From positions 1 to 64,000 of the forward strand of contig NZ_LZJF01000197.1 in assembly GCF_001666835.1 (NCBI RefSeq): a DNA stretch of 64,000 nucleotides. Direction: 5' to 3'. The notes beneath the pieces were generated by a model. It ran no database searches. It saw nothing but the letters and a program-made list of their open reading frames with translations, and was not told where the DNA came from. Within the stretch, counting starts at the first letter, position 1; each line of letters starts with the position of its first letter. Positions 42,468 through 51,099 of this stretch are shown here, piece after piece. Source of the DNA: Mycobacterium sp. E3251. Its GTDB lineage: Bacteria; Actinomycetota; Actinomycetes; Mycobacteriales; Mycobacteriaceae. The translations under genes were made by a program, and so were the position numbers.

Positions 42468-42626
42468 AGCTCGACTCGGATCTCATCGGTGGTGCCGAAC
42501 CGTTGAGTGCGTCGGAACATTCAGGCTGGTGACCCGGCGACCACGGCACTTACGGTGCGCTCGCGCGCGGCGGCTTTAGCGTGAAGCAGTGCACTGCGAC
42601 GCAGTCGGAATGCGAAAAGTAGATAG

Positions 42627-43013
42627 ATGTATTACTCTTTACTTCTGATGAGTCGGCGGAATCGCTCGGCCGGAGCGGTCACTATCACGGCCCTCGCGAT
42701 GGGCTGGGCTGCCGCTGTGGCTGTCACCCCAGCGCGAGCTGACTCAGTGGCGTATTTGTTGAACGTAACGGTTCGACCGGGGTACAACTTCGCCAGTGCC
42801 GACCAGGCTATCGCCTATGGCCAGGGGATCTGCGCCAAGATCGCCAGAGGCGACAGCTATGCCAGCATCGCCCGAGACGTCAAGGCGGACTTCAACAAAT
42901 CTGACGAATACCAGGCGACATACCTGATAAGTCAGGCCGCGCAGGAGCTATGCCCCAACCTGATCTGGCAGCTGCGTAAGTCTGCGGCAAACTACATTCC
43001 GCCACCGCCGTGA
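42627..43013 (+). CDS. Secreted DUF732 protein
   Basis: This 128-residue protein has a signal peptide (cleavage near TPARADS) followed by a roughly 75-residue DUF732 domain: YNFASADQAIAYGQGICAKIARGDSYASIARDVKADF, then ATYLISQAAQELCPNLIWQLR, with two cysteines that should form a disulfide. DUF732 is largely mycobacterial, secreted and of unknown function. An internal ATG at 42648 (SRRNRSAG) gives a more usual signal length and may be the true start. It lies 160 nt after the CAP gene. Confidence 0.85.
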   Translation: MYYSLLLMSRRNRSAGAVTITALAMGWAAAVAVTPARADSVAYLLNVTVRPGYNFASADQAIAYGQGICAKIARGDSYASIARDVKADFNKSDEYQATYLISQAAQELCPNLIWQLRKSAANYIPPPP

Positions 43014-43668
43014 ATGCCAAACTCACTTCACTGCCGGGCGGTCACCAGGCCTGGCTTGAAAGCCGCCGACCGCGAATCGTAAGTCGAGTCGGTCTGGGGA
43101 GAAGCTCGATCGTTGATCGTTAGTGGTGCTGCTCCGCCGGACAACGTTCCGGGTGCCGTTGCGTTCTATGACGACGCGCATGCGACGACGCCAACCGCGA
43201 TTAGAAGGGCTGCTGACACGTTGCTAAACCGCTTCTGCATCAGCTCACCCCGCTCGTTGGGTTCTTAAGCGTTGCCCTATGCCACATGGGAACCAAGGTG
43301 ACCCGGCCATAATCCGCCGTAGGCACTGTGTGAAAGCGGCAGGGTCCGGGTGTTTTTCGTAACCTCGACCCCACCAGAGCATCCCGAACGCAAACATCGC
43401 GCCACCCGTTCGTCGTCGAACGCCTGCACCTCCGCCGGGATGCGTTGTCCCGAAACGATCTTCGGCCGGGTACGAGTTGCGGTAGCCGCATTGATCGCCT
43501 AGGCCGGCCGAGCAGCGCGTTCCGGGACTGCATAGAAAGACTGCAACCGAAGCGATTTGGGCTGAAGATTGCCATTACGTCCGATTTCGGTCGGCGTGGC
43601 GCGGTTCGGGCGGCTTTGGAGCTGTCCAAGTGCCCTCTCGAAGGGCGTCTGTCACACCGCGCGTCGGC
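43014..43668. other. 655-bp region without a supported gene
   Basis: Several short frames cross it on both strands but none shows a recognisable domain, good start and mycobacterial codon use together. A 51-residue TTG frame (43113-43268) and a minus frame around 43350-43480 have somewhat protein-like composition and may be decayed remnants. I see no repeat or RNA motif. Confidence 0.5.
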
Positions 43669-44298
43669 CTACAGACGAGGCATTAGTGAGGCGACTAGCA
43701 GGTTGCGCAGAACGCCGTCATCACCGCCGTCTTCCGGCTGGGCGGGTTCAGTGACAAGGCTGAAGGTCACCCGGACAATCCAGCGCGCGAGAGTGTCGGG
43801 GGACAGATCCTGACGAATCTCGCCCGCGGCGGCCGCCGTCTCGAGCCGCCGCACAAGGGCATCGGCAAGCCTTGCTCGCCATAGCTCCGAGCCCTCTGCG
43901 GCGCGATAGGCAGCGCCTAGGCCTTCATGGTCGTCGACGAGCGAGCGCATCACTGCCGAGTTGCGAGCGACGTGAGTGCCGCGGAGGCATGCCGCGACTA
44001 GCTGAGCAAGAAACGGTTCGTCAGTCTGCCAGCACTCTTCGACCCCATTTAGGGTAGACGTCAGCACCCGTAGGAAGGACGCAGCCAAGAGCGCGTCTTT
44101 GGTCGGGAAGTAGTAGTACACGGTCGACCGATGCACGCCAGCGCGACGGGCAACGTCACCCATCCGGGTGCGCGTCGGCCCTCTGTCCTCATAGCACGCA
44201 TCGGCTGCGGCGAGCAGCCGTTCGCGGGCCTCCTCGTCTGCTTGCGAGTCTGAGGCACGCGAATTCCCATGTCGATCACTCGGCTGATCGGTCACCAC
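43669..44298 (-). CDS. TetR-family regulator upstream of the mce operon
   Basis: This 209-residue TetR protein has the helix-turn-helix LLAAADACYEDRGPTRTRMGDVARRAGVHRSTVYYYFPTKDALLAASFLRVL and an all-helical ligand domain ending TLARWIVRVTFSLVTEPAQPEDGGDDGVLRNLLVASLMPRL. Start GTG 44296-44298, with a second GTG one codon later. It points away from the mce operon with 1.2 kb between; TetR proteins control several mycobacterial mce loci, so a regulatory link is reasonable but inferred. A 13-bp inverted repeat lies 110 bp upstream of its start. Confidence 0.88.
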   Translation of the reverse strand: MVTDQPSDRHGNSRASDSQADEEARERLLAAADACYEDRGPTRTRMGDVARRAGVHRSTVYYYFPTKDALLAASFLRVLTSTLNGVEECWQTDEPFLAQLVAACLRGTHVARNSAVMRSLVDDHEGLGAAYRAAEGSELWRARLADALVRRLETAAAAGEIRQDLSPDTLARWIVRVTFSLVTEPAQPEDGGDDGVLRNLLVASLMPRL

Positions 44299-44407
44299 TG
44301 CACCCTAAAGCCTTCGGGCAGAGCATTGATGCAGCTCATGGTCGGCATCCGCCTGGCACGCCGGCAATGGGCGTCGGGACACTTAGCAGCGACGTTTCCC
44401 GCGTATA

Positions 44408-44420
44408 GCTAACCGTTAGC
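44408..44420. promoter_or_regulatory. Inverted repeat GCTAAC-C-GTTAGC upstream of the TetR gene
   Basis: This is a perfect 6-bp-arm palindrome about 110 bp before the TetR start. It could be an autoregulatory operator. No second copy was found before the mce operon, where a different inverted repeat occurs. Confidence 0.4.
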
Positions 44421-45512
44421 AACGATCGAGTCGCGAGTGGCACGTGTTGCGTACAGCACTTGACAGTTCGATTGGTGAATCGACCGCAAAGCGCCCGAAA
44501 GCCGCTAAAGAGCTAATCCGATATATAGATATATGTTTTGCTGAACTGGCCTTGGCTGGCAAGTTTCTCTGTTTAGCGGACTGGGTTGTGCCTCAGTGCA
44601 CTAAAGCGGCGGTCCGCGACCAGGCCGGCGATGGGTTGCGTTACTTTGGCCGACTGTTTCGAAGCAATGTTGAAAATTGCTGCAACATAATCCGAAGCGC
44701 CATCTGAGCCCCAAGCGATTGGGGAGCGTCTACCGCCGTGAAGTTCTTAGCGATGTCGGCGGGTATAAGCCCTGGTCACGGACTGTCTATGCGCCAGCAC
44801 CAGCTGGGCACTTCTTGAGTGACTCCCAGAGTTGTGACCGGGCGAGCGGTCCGGGTGGGCACCGACACCGCTCAGGATGAAGTTGTTTGCGATGCCCTCC
44901 GCGGTTAACGCATCGAGATGAATATGTGCAAGATTATATCGTCATTGTATTGCGCTCATCCGCAGCGGGTGCGCGATAAATAATCCAAACACGCCCCGAT
45001 TAATTACGTCGTATATATTGCTGGCGGATGAGTAGGTGGAGCTGTCGGCGCAGCATCCTCCGAAGCCATTTCGACCGTCACAGAATTACTTTTTCATTTC
45101 GTATTTTCATTTACATAATCTCTGATATGGCAAATAAGCTATCCACGTGGAACCGGGCCGGGGAGCGGGCATCGGACGGGCCGAGCCCCGGAGGAGCTGA
45201 CCCCATCAATCAAGAGACACGCGGATGAATATGCTGTTCAGAGCCCTAGATGACTAGAAAGCCAGTCAAGACATCCAAGCGAGCGGACTTGCCTGGCCGG
45301 GTGGCAGTGCGACATTTAGTACGAAATTGTCGGATACAGCCAGCAAATGCAACCGCTCGGACGATTCTCGCTCGCAGTACTCATCCAAATCGAGCGCGCC
45401 AGTGTTGCCCTTTCTTACTAAGATGGTGTAGCGTCCCGCTGTGCTGTAGGCCACATCATTACGGCGGCGGGGTTACCTTTCCGTCGTGGGGAGGATTCAT
45501 ACGGTCTAATGT

Positions 45513-45528
45513 TGTCTGCGACTAGACA
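45513..45528. promoter_or_regulatory. Inverted repeat TGTCT-n6-AGACA at the mce operon start
   Basis: The repeat ends at the base before the first codon of the first mce gene. Together with GGTCTAAT upstream it could be a promoter/operator of a leaderless or short-leader transcript. The arms are only 5 bp. Confidence 0.35.
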
Positions 45529-46380
45529 TTGGCGACCACGCTAGTGGTAGCGGTAGATACCGAGCCGATTGCCGCCGCGTCCAGTGCGGCCCGCATATTG
45601 GCGTCCCTTGAGACCGGGCGGGGGGCCAGCGCCGCCAAGCCGCTGCGCGAGGTTGGCAGCTTCTTTGCGCTCTCGCTCGACACGCTGGTCCAGATGTTCC
45701 GTCCACCGCTTGCCTGGCGCGAGTTCATCCACCAGGCGTGGTTCGTCGCTCGGGTGTCGATGCTGCCGGCCGTCTTCCTGTCGATCCCGTTCAATGCTCT
45801 CGCGATTTTCATCATCAACATCCTGCTTGTTGAGATCGGAGCTGCTGACGCCTCCGGAGCTGGCTCTGCCTTGGCCGCTGTCGTGTACATCGGCCCCATA
45901 GCGGCAGTGCTGGTAGTCGCTGGGACCAGTGCGACCGCAATGTGTGCCGACCTGGGCGCCCGAACCATCCGCGAAGAAGTCGACGCCATGCGTGTCATGG
46001 GTATCAACCCGGTCCAGCGACTGCTGGTGCCTCGCGTCCTGGCGATCGGACTGAACGGGTTCCTCGTCAACTCCATCATCACCGTCGTCGGTTTGATTGC
46101 CAGCTACCTGTTCTCGGTCTACCTACAGCACGTCAATCCCGGCTCCTATGCGGCGAGCCTGACGTTGCTCGTCGGACTGACTGACCTAGTCATAGCGTTC
46201 GCCAAGGCGACGTTGTTCGGCTTCATCGCGGGTTTGATCGCCTGCTACAAGGGGATCACGGTCGGTGGGGGGCCCCAAGGTGTCGGCAACGCCGTCAACG
46301 AGACGGTGGTCTATACGTTCCTGGCGCTCTTTGTCATCAATGTGGCGCTGACCGCGATTACGAACAAGGCGACGATGTGA
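45529..46380 (+). CDS. yrbEA: YrbEA/MlaE-type permease of an mce transporter
   Basis: This 283-residue integral membrane protein has five to six helices and the MlaE/YrbE core motif in VAGTSATAMCADLGARTIREEVDAMRVMGINPVQRLLVPRVLA; the EExxAM-like loop is the coupling helix contacting the ATPase. Start TTG 45529 is provisional: no ribosome site precedes it, and a GTG at 45544 is an alternative. It pairs with YrbEB (GTGA overlap) to form the permease of an ABC importer driven by the shared MceG ATPase encoded elsewhere. First gene of the ten-gene operon. Confidence 0.93.
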   Translation: MATTLVVAVDTEPIAAASSAARILASLETGRGASAAKPLREVGSFFALSLDTLVQMFRPPLAWREFIHQAWFVARVSMLPAVFLSIPFNALAIFIINILLVEIGAADASGAGSALAAVVYIGPIAAVLVVAGTSATAMCADLGARTIREEVDAMRVMGINPVQRLLVPRVLAIGLNGFLVNSIITVVGLIASYLFSVYLQHVNPGSYAASLTLLVGLTDLVIAFAKATLFGFIAGLIACYKGITVGGGPQGVGNAVNETVVYTFLALFVINVALTAITNKATM

Positions 46381-47231
46381 GCGCCGCCCCAGCGGCGCAC
46401 CGGCTGCCGAATCTGACGAGCACGCTGGGCCGACTCGTTGACGGCTGGAACCGCCTCGGAAGCCAGACCGCGTTCTACGTCCGAGCCCTTGGTTTTCTGT
46501 GGGAAGCGTTGAGCCGCTACAGAATAGAGACGCTGCGGCTGATCGCAAACATGAGCCTGGGTGTCGGCGCCCTCGCCATGATCGGCGGCACCGTAGTCAT
46601 CGTCACGACTTTGACGATGTCTACCGGTGGACTCGTTGGTATCCAGCTCTTCCGATCGTTGTCCGACGTTGGCGTGCAGGCGTTGAGCGGATTCGCCTCC
46701 GCTTACATCAACACACGGCTGGCCTCGCCTCTGATCGCCGATGTCGGCCTGGCGGCCACCATCGGCGCGGGCGCTACGGCACAGTTGGGCGCCATGCGAA
46801 TCAACGAGGAAGTCGACGCGCTCGAGGTGATGGGCATCCACTCGATTTCTTATTTGGTCTCCACCCGGGTGGTAGCCGGTGTGCTGGTGGTGATCCCGCT
46901 GTGGTGCATGGCGACGTTGTCCGGATATCTGGCCACCCGCAGCTTGATCATTTTCGTCTACGGGCAGTCACCGGGCGTGTTCGATCACTACTTCCGTACT
47001 TATCTGCAGCCCACCGACTTGATCTGGTCCCTACTACAAGTTATTGCCGCGGGCAGCGTAATCATGTTGGTGCACACGTATTACGGCTTCCACGCGTCGG
47101 GCGGGCCGGCGGGCGTCGGTGAGGCGGTCGGTCGCGCCGTGCGCACCTCGCTGACCGTTGCGGTCGCGGTGACGTTGGCGGTGGCATTGGCCGCCTATGG
47201 AGTGTCCGGCAACTTCCACCTGTCTGGGTAG
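46377..47231 (+). CDS. yrbEB: YrbEB/MlaE-type permease of an mce transporter
   Basis: This 284-residue paralogue of the preceding permease has the core motif GAGATAQLGAMRINEEVDALEVMGIHSISYLVSTRVVAG and the closing FHASGGPAGVGEAVGRAVRTSLTVAVAVTLA, typical of YrbEB. Start GTG 46377 overlaps the yrbEA stop. Both permeases should form a heterodimer in the plasma membrane, receiving lipid from the MceA-F tunnel. Confidence 0.94.
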   Translation: MSAAPAAHRLPNLTSTLGRLVDGWNRLGSQTAFYVRALGFLWEALSRYRIETLRLIANMSLGVGALAMIGGTVVIVTTLTMSTGGLVGIQLFRSLSDVGVQALSGFASAYINTRLASPLIADVGLAATIGAGATAQLGAMRINEEVDALEVMGIHSISYLVSTRVVAGVLVVIPLWCMATLSGYLATRSLIIFVYGQSPGVFDHYFRTYLQPTDLIWSLLQVIAAGSVIMLVHTYYGFHASGGPAGVGEAVGRAVRTSLTVAVAVTLAVALAAYGVSGNFHLSG

Positions 47232-47236
47232 CAGCT

Positions 47237-48715
47237 ATGACGACCATGCGCCGAACGCGACGAGAGGCCGGGCTGCCGCCGGCGCTGTGGACCTTCATCC
47301 TGTTCGCCTTCATCATTGGATTGGTTGTACTAACGACGGCCGCGTTCAACAGAGACCTCAGACCGTACGCCCGCGTGACCGTGACATCTGATCGTGCGGG
47401 CTTGGTCATGGAACCCGGCGCGAAGGTGAAGTTGCGCGGTGTGCAGGTCGGCCGGGTCTCGGCGGTTCAGCCCGGCAACCCTGTGAAACTCCAACTGGAG
47501 CTGTATCCCGAACAGCTGCAATACATTCCTGCCAACATCGGCGCGAAAATCACCGCCACTACCGCGTTTGGTGCCAAATACGTCGACCTACTTACCCCAA
47601 ACACCCCGAGTCCAAAACGGCTAACGGCAGGGTCCGTTGTGCCCTCGAGCGACGTCAGCGTCGAGACAAACACGGTATTTCAGAACCTCGTGTCGGTGCT
47701 GAACCAGGTCGACGTGCCCAAACTCAACGCAGTGCTCACGGCCCTAGCCGATGGATTTCGCGGCAAAGGGCCTGTCGTCGGTGAGGCCATCACCGACCTC
47801 AACGAGGTGCTGCTAGCGGTCAATCCCCGCAGCGAGACGATCCGAGCCGACTTCGGCGCCCTGAAGGGATTCAGCGACACCTACAGCGCGGCAGCGCAAA
47901 ACATTGTGTCCGTGTTGAATTCGGTCAGCACCACGAGCACCGCCATCACCGATGATGCCAAGCAACTTGACGCGCTGCTGCTCAACGTCAGCGGGCTTTC
48001 CCGCGCCGGCATCAACCTGATCGGCCCGAATAGGGACAACCTCGTACACGGTGTCAACTTGTTGGAATCCACCACCCGCCTGTTGATGAAGTACAACCCC
48101 GAACTCACCTGCACGATCGTCGGCGGGAAGAATGTGCTCGACGATTTCCTGCCCATTGCCGGTGGCCACACCGGCTATTCGGTCGTCCTCGACGTCGCGT
48201 TGTTGCTCGGCGACGATACCTACCAGTTCCCTGACAACCTGCCGATCAACGGCGCCAAAGGTGGGCCCGGCGGTCAGCCAGGGTGTGGATCGTTACCTGA
48301 CGTCTATAAGAACTGGCCGCAGCGCTACCTGGTCACGAATACCGGGTGGGGCAGCGGGATGGATCTGCGGCCCAACCCCGGTATCGGTTTCCCCGGATAC
48401 GTCGACTACTTCCCCGTCACGCGCGGGATACCCCGACCGCCGAGCATTCGGCATCCCGGCGGACCGGCGCCCGGCCCCATCCCTTATCCGGGGGCGCCTC
48501 CGTACGGGGCGCCGCAATACGCGCCCGATGGAACCCCGTTGTACCCCGGCTTGCCGCCGGCACCACCGCCAGGAAGGCCGCGCGAACCCGGTCCACCGCC
48601 TGCAGGGACCGAGCCCTTTGTGCCTCCGGCACCAGGGGGGACGCAGCCGACATGCGGAGTCGTCACCCAAGAGTGCGCGCCGCTGCCCCCACCGCCCTAC
48701 ACCCCAGCGCCTTAA
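47237..48715 (+). CDS. mceA: MceA-family substrate-binding protein
   Basis: This 492-residue protein has an N-terminal membrane anchor (ALWTFILFAFIIGLVVLTTA), then the MlaD/Mce domain (RAGLVMEPGAKVKLRGVQVGRVSAVQ, about residues 50-130), a long helical region that forms the tunnel, and a cysteine-containing C-terminal part. From about residue 395 it becomes a proline/glycine-rich tail (PGPIPYPGAPPYGAPQYAPDG). The six Mce proteins assemble as a heterohexamer spanning the periplasm to carry lipids (cholesterol for Mce4, fatty acids for Mce1). The substrate of this locus is unknown. It starts 5 nt after yrbEB. Confidence 0.94.
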   Translation: MTTMRRTRREAGLPPALWTFILFAFIIGLVVLTTAAFNRDLRPYARVTVTSDRAGLVMEPGAKVKLRGVQVGRVSAVQPGNPVKLQLELYPEQLQYIPANIGAKITATTAFGAKYVDLLTPNTPSPKRLTAGSVVPSSDVSVETNTVFQNLVSVLNQVDVPKLNAVLTALADGFRGKGPVVGEAITDLNEVLLAVNPRSETIRADFGALKGFSDTYSAAAQNIVSVLNSVSTTSTAITDDAKQLDALLLNVSGLSRAGINLIGPNRDNLVHGVNLLESTTRLLMKYNPELTCTIVGGKNVLDDFLPIAGGHTGYSVVLDVALLLGDDTYQFPDNLPINGAKGGPGGQPGCGSLPDVYKNWPQRYLVTNTGWGSGMDLRPNPGIGFPGYVDYFPVTRGIPRPPSIRHPGGPAPGPIPYPGAPPYGAPQYAPDGTPLYPGLPPAPPPGRPREPGPPPAGTEPFVPPAPGGTQPTCGVVTQECAPLPPPPYTPAP

Positions 48716-48751
48716 GGCACCCCGCTCCAACGTGACCAGAGGAAAGTAGAC

Positions 48752-49780
48752 ATGCGAGAGAACTTGGTAGGCGCCCTCTGGCGCCTGACCATTTACTTGG
48801 TCGTGTGCCTGATCGGTGCGTTCGCACTGATCGCCGTCTTCGCCCAGTTGCGCTTCCAGCCGGAGAAGACCTACAAAGCTCAGTTTTCCAGCGTGTCCGG
48901 GCTCGAGAACGGAAACTTCGTTCGCATCGCCGGTGTCGACGTCGGCAAGGTCAAGAAGATCACCATCCAGCCCGACTCCACAGTCCTTGTCGAGTTCACC
49001 GCTGCTGACTCGGTAGTGCTCACCCAGGGCAGCAGGGCGGCGATTCGCTTCGCCGACCTCATCGGCGGTCGGTATGTGGCCCTCGAGGAGGGGGCCGGGG
49101 GCGTCACGCTCCTGCATCCCGGTGACACCATCCCGCTGAGTCGCACCGAGCCGGCGTTAGATCTCGACGCGCTCATCGGCGGCTTCCGACCTTTGTTCCG
49201 CGCGCTGGACCCCGACCAGGTGAATCGATTGACGGGTCAACTGATCGCCGCCTTCGATGGTCAGGGCGCCACCATCGGCTCGTTTCTCACCCAGGCCGCC
49301 GCCTTGACGAACACGCTGGCCGACCGCGATCAACTGATCGGTCAAGTCATCACCAACCTCAATACCGTCCTGGGTTCGCTCGGCGGGCAGAGCAAACAAT
49401 TCGGCAAAGCGGTCGACTCCCTGGCTGAACTGGTGGAAGGCCTCAAGGCCCGCAAGCAGGACATCAGCAACGGTGTGGCCTACGCCAACGCCGCTGCGGC
49501 GTCGGTGGCCGACCTCCTGGCACAGGCCCGGCCGCCGCTGACGAAGGTAGTGCACGAAACGGATCGGACCACCTCGCTTGTGCTGGCCGATCGCGACTAT
49601 TTCGACCATTACCTCGAGACCTGGCCTGAGGCATTCCAGATTCTCAATCGGCAGGGCATGTATGGAGACTTCTTCAGCTTCTATCTCTGCGACCTCGTGC
49701 TCAAGGTCAATGGCAAAGGGGGGCAACCGGTTTACATCAAGCTGGCCGGTCAGGCCACCGGGCGGTGCACGCCGAAATGA
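48752..49780 (+). CDS. mceB: MceB-family protein
   Basis: This 342-residue protein has an N-terminal anchor (LTIYLVVCLIGAFALIAVFAQL), an Mce domain (VSGLENGNFVRIAGVDVGKVKKI, then FADLIGGRYVALEEG) and a helical tunnel domain, ending with a short Cys-containing tail (ATGRCTPK). It lacks the proline-rich extension of its A, C and D partners, as is usual for MceB. ATG 48752 has AGAGGAAAG upstream. A 36-nt gap separates it from mceA, and it overlaps mceC by 4 nt. Confidence 0.94.
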   Translation: MRENLVGALWRLTIYLVVCLIGAFALIAVFAQLRFQPEKTYKAQFSSVSGLENGNFVRIAGVDVGKVKKITIQPDSTVLVEFTAADSVVLTQGSRAAIRFADLIGGRYVALEEGAGGVTLLHPGDTIPLSRTEPALDLDALIGGFRPLFRALDPDQVNRLTGQLIAAFDGQGATIGSFLTQAAALTNTLADRDQLIGQVITNLNTVLGSLGGQSKQFGKAVDSLAELVEGLKARKQDISNGVAYANAAAASVADLLAQARPPLTKVVHETDRTTSLVLADRDYFDHYLETWPEAFQILNRQGMYGDFFSFYLCDLVLKVNGKGGQPVYIKLAGQATGRCTPK

Positions 49781-51099
49781 AGCCCTTCTCCGAACGCAAT
49801 CCGCTCCTCATCGGCGCGGTCGGCCTCGGCGCCGTCCTAGTGCTCATGCTGCTGTCGGTGAACTACCAGAAGCTGCCGTTCTTCAACACCGGAAGGACTT
49901 ATTCGGCCTACTTCGCCGAAGCGGGCGGTTTGCTGCCCGGTGACCACGTCCAAGTGTCGGGCTTTCGGGTCGGTCAGGTGTCCAGTGTGGACCTGGACGG
50001 AGCGCGCGTCCTGGTCAAATTCACTGTGGCCAACGGTGTCCGCCTCGGCGACCGCACCGAGGCGGCGATCAAATTACGGACGGTGCTCGGTACCAAACTT
50101 CTCGAAGTCACCCCGCGCGGGGACGGACAACTGGCCGGCCCGATTCCGCTCGGGAGAACCATCTCGCCCTATCAGTTACCCGACGCGCTAGGCGATCTCA
50201 CCACCACCATCAGCGGATTGGACACCAAGCAACTGTCCAACTCGTTGGCCGTGCTGGCCAACACCTTCTCTGACACCCCGCCAGATCTGAAGGCGGCGGT
50301 GCAAGGAGTGGCTCGCTTTTCGAAGACCATCGACGAACGCGACAGCGAGCTGCGAAACTTGTTGGCTAACGCCGATAAAGCGACAAAGGTGTTGGCCGAA
50401 CGCAGCGACGAAATCGTCAACCTCGTCGCCAACACCAATGCCCTGCTGGTGCAGCTGCGAAGCCAAAGCCGCTCATTGGAACAGATTTCGCACAATCTCT
50501 CGGCGCTGGCTCAGCAGCTCAAGGGGTTCATCAGCGAGAACCGCAGCACGCTCAAGCCTGCGCTCGACAAACTCAACGGCGTGCTCACGATCGTGGACAA
50601 CCGCAAACAGAATGTGCAGAAGGCGATTACAGGGCTGAGCAGATACGCTCTGGGCCTGGGTGAATCGGTCTCGTCAGGCCCCTTCTTCAAGGCCTACCTG
50701 GCCAACCTGTTTCCTGGGCAGTTCGTGCAGCCATTCGTCGACGCCGCGTTCTCCGATCTCGGACTGGACCCCAATGTCCTTCTGCCCTCTCAACGCGCCG
50801 ATCCCCAGACCGGGCAGCCGGCCACTCCTCCACTGCCGATTCCGTTCCCGCGGACCGGCCAGGGCGGCGACCCGCGCATGACCATCCCAGACGCCATCAC
50901 CGGCAACCCCGGCGATCATTCGTGCGGTCCGCCCGGTGCGCCGTTACCCGGGCCTGGCTGCTATCCGTATCGGGAGCCGCCCGCAGCGCCCCCACCCGGC
51001 GGTCCCCCGCCAGGACCTCCCGCGCTGCCGGGTCCCGGCGAAGGACAGTCAACTGCGACTCCGGCCCCGCCGACCTCATTCGAAGTTGGTGGACAGTGA
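49777..51099 (+). CDS. mceC: MceC-family protein
   Basis: This 440-residue protein has an N-terminal anchor (LLIGAVGLGAVLVLMLLSV), an Mce domain (EAGGLLPGDHVQVSGFRVGQVSSV, then RTVLGTKLLEV), a helical region and a strongly proline-rich end (EPPAAPPPGGPPPGPPALPG). ATG 49777 overlaps the mceB stop. An in-frame GTG 12 nt earlier would add MHAE and is less likely. Co-translated with mceB and mceD. Confidence 0.93.
   Translation: MKPFSERNPLLIGAVGLGAVLVLMLLSVNYQKLPFFNTGRTYSAYFAEAGGLLPGDHVQVSGFRVGQVSSVDLDGARVLVKFTVANGVRLGDRTEAAIKLRTVLGTKLLEVTPRGDGQLAGPIPLGRTISPYQLPDALGDLTTTISGLDTKQLSNSLAVLANTFSDTPPDLKAAVQGVARFSKTIDERDSELRNLLANADKATKVLAERSDEIVNLVANTNALLVQLRSQSRSLEQISHNLSALAQQLKGFISENRSTLKPALDKLNGVLTIVDNRKQNVQKAITGLSRYALGLGESVSSGPFFKAYLANLFPGQFVQPFVDAAFSDLGLDPNVLLPSQRADPQTGQPATPPLPIPFPRTGQGGDPRMTIPDAITGNPGDHSCGPPGAPLPGPGCYPYREPPAAPPPGGPPPGPPALPGPGEGQSTATPAPPTSFEVGGQ

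Larger units (their letters stand above)
44299..45528. other. 1.2-kb A+T-richer region before the mce operon
   Basis: Base composition is clearly more A+T-rich than the flanks (for example tccgatatatagatatatg at 44518-44536, and 44920-45130). A 87-residue plus frame (44444-44707) and a 62-residue minus frame (45266-45454) are open with rather protein-like composition, but codon use is not mycobacterial and no family is recognisable. No tRNA, IS end or attachment site is visible. It should include the mce promoter and may be foreign or decayed DNA. Confidence 0.5.

Noticed and set aside
43113..43268. Short TTG frame reading YDDAHATTPTAI, faintly like the DDSKATTP loop of MurD
   Set aside because: Only about a dozen residues resemble it, with no other MurD motif; chance similarity is likely.
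45266..45454. 62-residue minus-strand frame before the mce operon
   Set aside because: Third-position G+C is low for this genome, there is no clear ribosome site and no family; kept only as a note in the spacer entry.
40653..45528. Insertion sequence, integrase or attachment site explaining the accessory strip
   Set aside because: No transposase or integrase motif, terminal inverted repeats or tRNA gene were seen.
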